Of a stretch of DNA of 24,969 nucleotides, positions 20,363-24,969 are shown one piece after another. Made by a program: the position numbers and the translations under genes. This stretch comes from Azolla pinnata (lineage: Eukaryota > Streptophyta > Polypodiopsida > Salviniales > Salviniaceae). The stretch is taken from the NCBI GenBank assembly GCA_037176905.1, contig JBBBWG010007624.1:1-24969 (forward strand). Direction: 5' to 3'. The number at the start of each line of letters is the position of its first letter. Positions within the stretch are counted from its first letter, which is position 1. A model generated the notes under the pieces. It did not search any database. It had not been told where the DNA came from and saw only the letters and a program-made list of their open reading frames with translations.

Positions 20363-22338
20363 ATGGCTTCTTCTTCCCTGCAGCAGCAGGAGTCCGTCTC
20401 CATCCTCCAGGTCTCCACCATCGGCCCGGCTTCTCCCACCGCCATCGCCGGCTTCTTCTTCCTCTCCGCCCTCGACATCTGCTGGCAAGACGTCCAGTAC
20501 AACAGGAGGCTCCTCTTCTACACCTCCACCACCGCCATCGCTCCTGCTGCTGCTTCTGCTTCTGCTTCTGCTGCTCCTGCTGATGCCGCCATCCAGAGGC
20601 TGAAGACGAGCCTGTCGGCGGTGCTCGTGCACTACTACCCCTGGGCGGGGCGCCTCGCCCTAGATCCCCACCGCAACGGCCGCCTCGCCATCGACTGCAA
20701 CGACGCAGGCGTCGAGTTCATCGAGGCCTCAGTCGACATGCCGCTGATGAGCGAGATCGGCCGCCATGGCTTCCCGATGATGCCGCTCTACAGCTCGCTG
20801 TGCCCGGATGTGGACCACACGGGGGATCGCCTCTACAGCAGCCCGCTCCTCTCCATCCAGGTAGCACACAGAAAACCCTAGGGCTTTTCCTAGGGTTTTC
20901 CTTTTTCTTTTGTTTTTCCTAGTAGATCTGTTTGCTTGCTAGGTCTGAAACCCTAATTCTCAACATACATATACTAGATCGATGATGATGATGATGATGA
21001 TGATCTGGTTTGAGCTGTGATTTCTAGTACATCTGTTTGCTTGCTAGGTCTGAAACCCTAATTCTCAACATACATATACTAGATCAATGATGATGATGAT
21101 GATGATGATCTGGTTTGAGCTGTGATTTCTAGTAGATCTGTTTGCTTGCTAGGCCTGAAACCCTAATTCTCAACATACATATACTAGATCGATCGATCGA
21201 TGATGATGATGATGATGATGATGATCTCGTTTGAGCTGCGATCGATCCTCTCGAATCGCATCCTCGTCGATGGCTTGATGGATGGGTTTAGGTGACGCGA
21301 TTCTCGGACGGCGGCATCGCGCTGGGCGTGTCGCACAGCCACGTGGTGGCGGACGGGCAGTCGCTGTGGGATTTCATGGTCGCGTGGGGCGAGATCGCGC
21401 GGGGGCAGAGCAGCAGAAGCAGCAGCATCCCGGTGCACGAGCGGACGTTGCTGGCGCTCGGAGAGCCTCCGTCGCAGGAGAAAGCCGACGAGTTCTTCGC
21501 AAACTTCATGTGGAGATGCGAAGAAGGCGGAGGAGAAGGTGGGGGAGGAGGAGATGGAGGAGGAGGAGGAGATGGAGGAGGAGGAGGGGAATCCGAGGGA
21601 CCGAAGATTCCATCGATGGATCCGAATAGCAGCAGTGCGCGCTCGGCGTCGGTTGGATCGGCGCTGGCTCAGTGCGTGTTCGATGTGTCGGAAGCAAGCG
21701 TTCGGGAGCTCAAGGCAGAGGCAGGAAGCGGAGGAGGGAGGTATACGGCGTACGAGGTCGTATGCGCCCACATCTGGAAGTCCGTGAGCAAGGCCAGACG
21801 GAGCGCGGCTAAAGCCAGGGCGGGATTCTTCGGGATGGCCAACATGCGGAACAGGCTCGTGCTAGCGCGAGCTCCTCTGACCTACTTCGGCAACGCCGTC
21901 GTCGTCTTCCTCGCCGATGCCTGGGCTCGGGATCTGGCGGCCGATGACGGCCTCGGCGGCATCGCCCGGAGGATCCGCGCCGCGATCGAGCAGACAGGCC
22001 CCGAAGCCTGCATCTGTGCCATCAATTGGATGGAGCTTCCCGGGAACCGATTCCTCGAGCTCTTCGCCTTATGGGCGGGGATCGAGAGCATGAACGTGGT
22101 GAGCTCGCCGCGGTTCCCCGCATACAGAGTCGATTTCGGGTGGGGTTTCCCAGTGGCCGTTCGGCCGGCGAAAGCGAAGAACGATGGCGAGATCGTCATG
22201 TTCGGGGGCCGCCCGAATTCGGCGCCCGGGGACATGGAGCTCTGCATTGCCCTCCCGCCCCCCGTCTTGCGGCGCTTGCTCCACGACCCCGCCTTCCTGC
22301 CCAAGCCCATCTCCGATCCCTTCCTCTTCTACGAATGA
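20363..22338 (+). CDS. BAHD acyltransferase, two exons (copy 1, complete)
   Basis: Exons 20363-20860 and 21292-22338 join at Q166/V167 across a GT-AG intron and give 514 residues. BAHD enzymes are cytosolic and move acyl groups from CoA thioesters to alcohols or amines. The catalytic HxxxD motif is HVVAD (183-187) within SHSHVVADGQSLWDFM. The structural DFGWG motif is intact at 447-451, followed by the usual C-terminal FGG and PGDMELCIALPP segments. YYPWAGRL in exon 1 is also typical. The subgroup (hydroxycinnamoyl-, feruloyl- or spermidine-transferase-like) cannot be decided here. The length exceeds the usual 430-460, partly because of an acidic glycine-rich insert at about 245-265 coded by GGA repeats. 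The coding sequence is visibly GC-rich next to the AT-rich TPS and PPR genes. Start: ATGGCTTCT, shared with copy 2. Confidence 0.93.
20871..20900 (+). other. Perfect 12-bp inverted repeat just inside the BAHD intron donor
   Basis: GAAAACCCTAGG at 20871-20882 and its exact reverse complement at 20889-20900 enclose a 6-nt loop (GCTTTT). The hairpin starts 10 nt after the donor GT. A slightly imperfect version (at least 10 bp) sits at the same place in copy 2 (about 24743-24772). The arms contain the telobox-like AACCCTA. Confidence 0.85.
20919..21240. repeat. 105-bp tandem repeat with telobox in the BAHD intron, three copies
   Basis: Units start at CTAGTA: 20919-21023, 21024-21128 and 21129 to about 21240. 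Each reads through AGATCTGTTTGCTTGCTAGG, a telobox GAAACCCTAATTCTC, an ACATACATA stretch, GATCGATGATGATGATG and CTGGTTTGAGCTGTGATTT. The first two are nearly identical; the third has an expanded GATC/GAT run. The same unit recurs in the intron of copy 2. Confidence 0.95.
21526..21588 (+). repeat. GGAGGA repeat coding a glycine-rich insert
   Basis: In-frame GGA/GGG/GGT codons encode Gly runs broken by single Glu or Asp at residues 245-265 of the BAHD protein. In BAHD structures the two lobes are joined by a long loop after the HxxxD half, and the insert may fall there. It preserves the frame. Confidence 0.85.
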
Positions 22339-24038
22339 AGAACCCCTGCCTCCGCCCCGAACCCTAAACCAGTGCCGGATCGGCGATGCGAGACAAAGGG
22401 GATCCCGTGACTTTTGTACTACATCAAGGTTCCAGAGACTTTGGTACTACATCAAGGTTCTAGAGACTTGGTGCATCGAAGGATCCGCAAACTTTGTACA
22501 TCACCAGGATCCAGATACTTGTACGTCAAAGGATCTAGAGACTTGTACATCGCAAGGATCCAGCGACTTGTACATCGCAAGGATCCAAAGACTTGTACAT
22601 CGCAAGGTTCCAGAGACTTGTACATCGCAAGGTTCTGGAGACTTGTACATCGCAAGGTTCCAGAGACTTCGTTCGGGCATCGGCTTGCTGGCCCCTTTTT
22701 TGTTGCCGAAAAAGAAACCATCGGCGTCCTTGTGGTTTCCTTCCTTTTGACAAACGATCTAGACGGGGAAGATGAAATCATTTGGAACCCATCTTGTGTT
22801 GTGGACAATATATGCGCCTGGTTTTTTTTTTTTGCAGTCCTTTACGTGGATGATATGCTGCCTCATTAATCGGCATCTGACCAACTCGCTAGCGCTAGAG
22901 TTCCGCCACAATAGCCGCAAGTCGCAGATCTTTTAAGTGTTGAGGTGGTACAGATGACATTTGCATCAGATCTCTCGGCGGACAAACTGTACAAGATATT
23001 GTGTTTCGGGCCAGCCCACGCCGATGTTTCTAAAGGGATGTCATCCGAATTCTGAAGCAGGGCCCCCATCCACCTAAAACTATTAATTGCTGGTTATATA
23101 CACATTTATTATTTTACGTATGTCTACACGCGTTTTGCAGGTTCAATCAAAGATTGCAACCATGAGAATCCTGGAAGTACATTGGCTGTGCGTTCTGAAA
23201 CCCTAAACCCTAAACATTGTTTTTTATGCACTCCAAGCATTGTGTGTATTTCCGTGTGTTGAATCAAGGACGCATTTTGGATACTCTACGTGTTTAACAA
23301 GTATTTCTTTGACGCATTATGGAACTGTATACTGCTATGATCAGGTATGGGAGCTGGTAAGCTCCATTACCTTATGGTTTGTTTAGAAAAATAGATGCAA
23401 GAGAGGAGCTTTACCTCCCCACCCCGCCAGTTTCACAAATCTGGTTTGAACTGATCCATACGTTGAAATGTCAGTTCGATAGTATCCTCGGGCAGTCAAA
23501 CGCGGCCATTTCGAAGAGGTTGGAATTTTCTCAAGTATTGGTAGAACTTCCCGATGTTTCGCTTGTCTAATTTGACGATAAAATGAGCATTTTAGCGTTT
23601 TCCCTCCCTCTCTTAACTAGTTGTAACAACCTTGGATATCCTCACTCTGGAGCCATTTGGCACCCCATTTGATTTTTCAGCCTCAGAGTCGGGGGGAGGA
23701 ACTTCTAGGGGTTTGATAAGCTTTCATATTTATGTCCATGGATCTCATAGTTCGAGAATAAAGCACCCGGGTGATCGAGATGGAGCCGTGCTGCTGCGGA
23801 ATTCCAGCTACGATTGGCACGTCCTGGTTGCCGACAAGCTCCGTGCCATAATCTGTGATGCGGCTCGATGAGCAACAAAGCGACCAAGAAAGATATATAA
23901 GAAGATATAAGATCGGACTCGAGAGTTCTGCTTCTTCCCACAGCAGACTTCTGTCGATCATGTCCTCGATCGTGTCCTCTATACAACGGAGTTAAGAGAC
24001 ACCTTGGAATTGAACTGTTTCTTCACACAATAAAAACA
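22339..24038. other. Spacer between the two BAHD copies
   Basis: Begins with the probable 3' UTR of copy 1, which contains the 25-bp minisatellite (listed separately). After it come unique sequence, an AAACCCTAAACCCTAAAC telobox run at 23198-23215, and ACGCATT/GTATTT motifs resembling those at 18787-19090. At 23894-23900 there is a TATA-like TATATAA in a TATATAAGAAGATATAAG context, about 350 bp before the copy 2 start, which could be a promoter. Short open frames at 23379-23570 and 23632-23871 match nothing I recognise. Confidence 0.5.
22410..22665. repeat. 25-bp minisatellite, ten units
   Basis: Units have the form ACTTGTACATCGCAAGGTTC plus CAGAG. Unit lengths are 28, 28, 25, 26, 24 and then five of 25 bp. 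The last five units are near identical and the left ones are more diverged, suggesting expansion at the right end. The array starts 71 bp after the BAHD stop codon. The period is not a multiple of three, so every stop-free frame across it cycles through the same peptide and should not be called a gene. Confidence 0.95.
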
Positions 24039-24198
24039 GGGGTCAGGATTAGGGTTAGGGAGCAGGGTTAGGGATTAGGGATAGGTATTAGGGTTAGGGA
24101 TTAGGGTAATGTATTAGGGTTAGGGTTAGGGTTAGGGATTAGGGTAATGTATTAGGGTTAGGGTTAGGGTTAGGGTTAGGGTTTAGGGTTTAGGGTTG
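24039..24198 (+). repeat. (TTAGGG)n interstitial telomere-like array, copy 2
   Basis: TTAGGG hexamers in the same orientation as copy 1 but more degenerate, with GATTAGGG variants, two copies of ATTAGGGTAATGT as a higher-order unit, and TTTAGGG heptamers at the right end. It ends about 47 bp before the BAHD copy 2 start codon. The sequence to the left is not similar to that left of array 1, so one edge of the duplicated block seems to fall at the array. Confidence 0.95.
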
Positions 24199-24245
24199 AG
24201 GTGAGACTGTACTACATATACACCCAAAAGCAGGCAGCCATTGAC

Positions 24246-24969
24246 ATGGCTTCTCAGCAGCAGCAGCAGCAGGACTCAGTCTCCACCCTCCAGGTCTCCA
24301 CCATCGCCCCCGCTTCTCCCACCGCCATCGCCGGCTTCTTCTTCCTCTCCGCCCTCGACATCTGCTGGCAAGACGTCCACTACAACAGGAGGCTCATCTT
24401 CTACAGCTCCACCACCGCCATCGCCCCTGCTGCTGATGATGCTGCTTCTGTTGATGCCGCTATTCAGAGGCTGAAGACGAGCCTGTCGGCCGTGCTCGTG
24501 CACTACTACCCCTGGGCGGGCCGCCTCGCCCTTGATCCCCACCGCAACGGCCGCCTCGCCATCGACTGCAACGACGCAGGCGTCGAGTTCATCGAGGCCT
24601 CGGCCGACATGCCTCTGATGAGCGAGATCGGCCGCCATGGCTTCCCGATGATGCCGCTCTACGACTCGCTGTGCCCGGAGGTGGAGCACAAGGGGGATTG
24701 CCTCTACAGCAGCCCGCTCCTCTCCATCCAGGTAGCGCACAGGAAACCCTAGGGCTTTTCCTAGGGTTTTCTCGTTGTCGTTGTTGTTTTTCCTAGTAGA
24801 TCTGTTTGTTTGCTAGGTCTGAAACCCTAATTCTCAACATACATACTAGATCGGTCGATCGATCGATCGATGATGATGATGATGATGATCTGGTTTGAGC
24901 TGTGATTTCTAGTAGATCTGTTTGCTTGCTAGGTCTGAAACCCTAATTCTCAACATACATACTAGATCG
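24246..24969 (+). CDS. BAHD acyltransferase copy 2, first exon (gene cut by window end)
   Basis: Exon 1 is 24246-24731, 162 residues, ending with the same SSPLLSIQ and a GT donor as copy 1. The protein differs from copy 1 by scattered substitutions (for example Q to H in WQDV-Y, V to A in EAS-DMP) and a shorter Ala/Ser linker. By eye nearly 90% of residues agree. The intron continues to the window edge, with the telobox hairpin and a 116-bp repeat unit at 24793-24908 followed by the start of another. The exon carrying HxxxD and DFGWG lies outside, so I cannot say whether the copy is functional. The start was chosen at ATGGCTTCT to match copy 1. Confidence 0.88.
24793..24969. repeat. Telobox tandem repeat in the copy 2 intron
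   Basis: Same unit as in the copy 1 intron: CTAGTAGATCTGTTTG, GAAACCCTAATTCTC, ACATACTAGATCG, GAT repeats and TGGTTTGAGCTGTGATTT. The first unit is 24793-24908 (116 bp, with an expanded GATC run) and the second starts at 24909 and is cut by the window end. Confidence 0.93.

Noticed and set aside
21184..21771. Antisense open frames opposite BAHD exon 2
   Set aside because: Typical shadows of a GC-rich coding exon; the sense frame carries HxxxD and DFGWG.
22410..22665. CRISPR-like array
   Set aside because: Units are contiguous with no unique spacers, and this is a plant nuclear locus.
22184..22869. Overlapping plus and minus frames through the minisatellite
   Set aside because: The 25-bp period makes all frames stop-free and cyclic; nothing conserved outside the repeat except BAHD in its true frame.
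23632..23961. Short overlapping frames on both strands between the BAHD copies
   Set aside because: No recognised similarity, and the region looks like promoter or repeat sequence with a TATA-like motif.

Overview
This is nuclear DNA from a land plant, most likely a fern. A trehalose-6-phosphate synthase gene is split by 16 GT-AG introns. Two intron-poor PLS-class PPR genes have the wording seen in fern organelle RNA-editing families. Telobox motifs (AAACCCTAA) are frequent. The fern assignment rests on recalled similarity of the PPR proteins and was not checked by a search.

Layout. 1-1084: simple repeats, (CACCAT)n then a long GAA/GCA purine tract and a CTT-rich tract, forming the upstream or leader region of the first gene. 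1085-11849 (+): a complete class I TPS gene, 17 coding exons joining in frame to 1104 codons. Its 2.4 kb first intron carries two LTR-like direct repeats and a polypurine tract. 13286-15028 (+) and 16526-18622 (-): two PPR genes placed tail to tail, both ending near the E motifs without a DYW domain. 18623-20083: AT-rich spacer. 20363-22338 (+): a complete two-exon BAHD acyltransferase gene. 22410-22665: a 25-bp minisatellite. 24246 to the window edge: a second BAHD copy whose last exon lies outside the window.

The most unusual part is the BAHD pair. Each copy has a (TTAGGG)n interstitial telomere-like array ending about 50-75 bp before its ATG. Each also has a telobox-derived hairpin about 10 nt inside its intron donor and 105-116 bp telobox-containing tandem units within the intron. 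The array, gene and intron repeats appear to have been copied together.

The genes do not form one pathway. TPS makes the sugar signal trehalose-6-phosphate, the PPR proteins probably act on chloroplast or mitochondrial RNA, and the BAHD enzymes probably acylate specialised or cell-wall metabolites. I see no CRISPR array, tRNA or rRNA gene. I did not find a clearly new biological system; the telomere-repeat-fronted gene duplication is the best lead.
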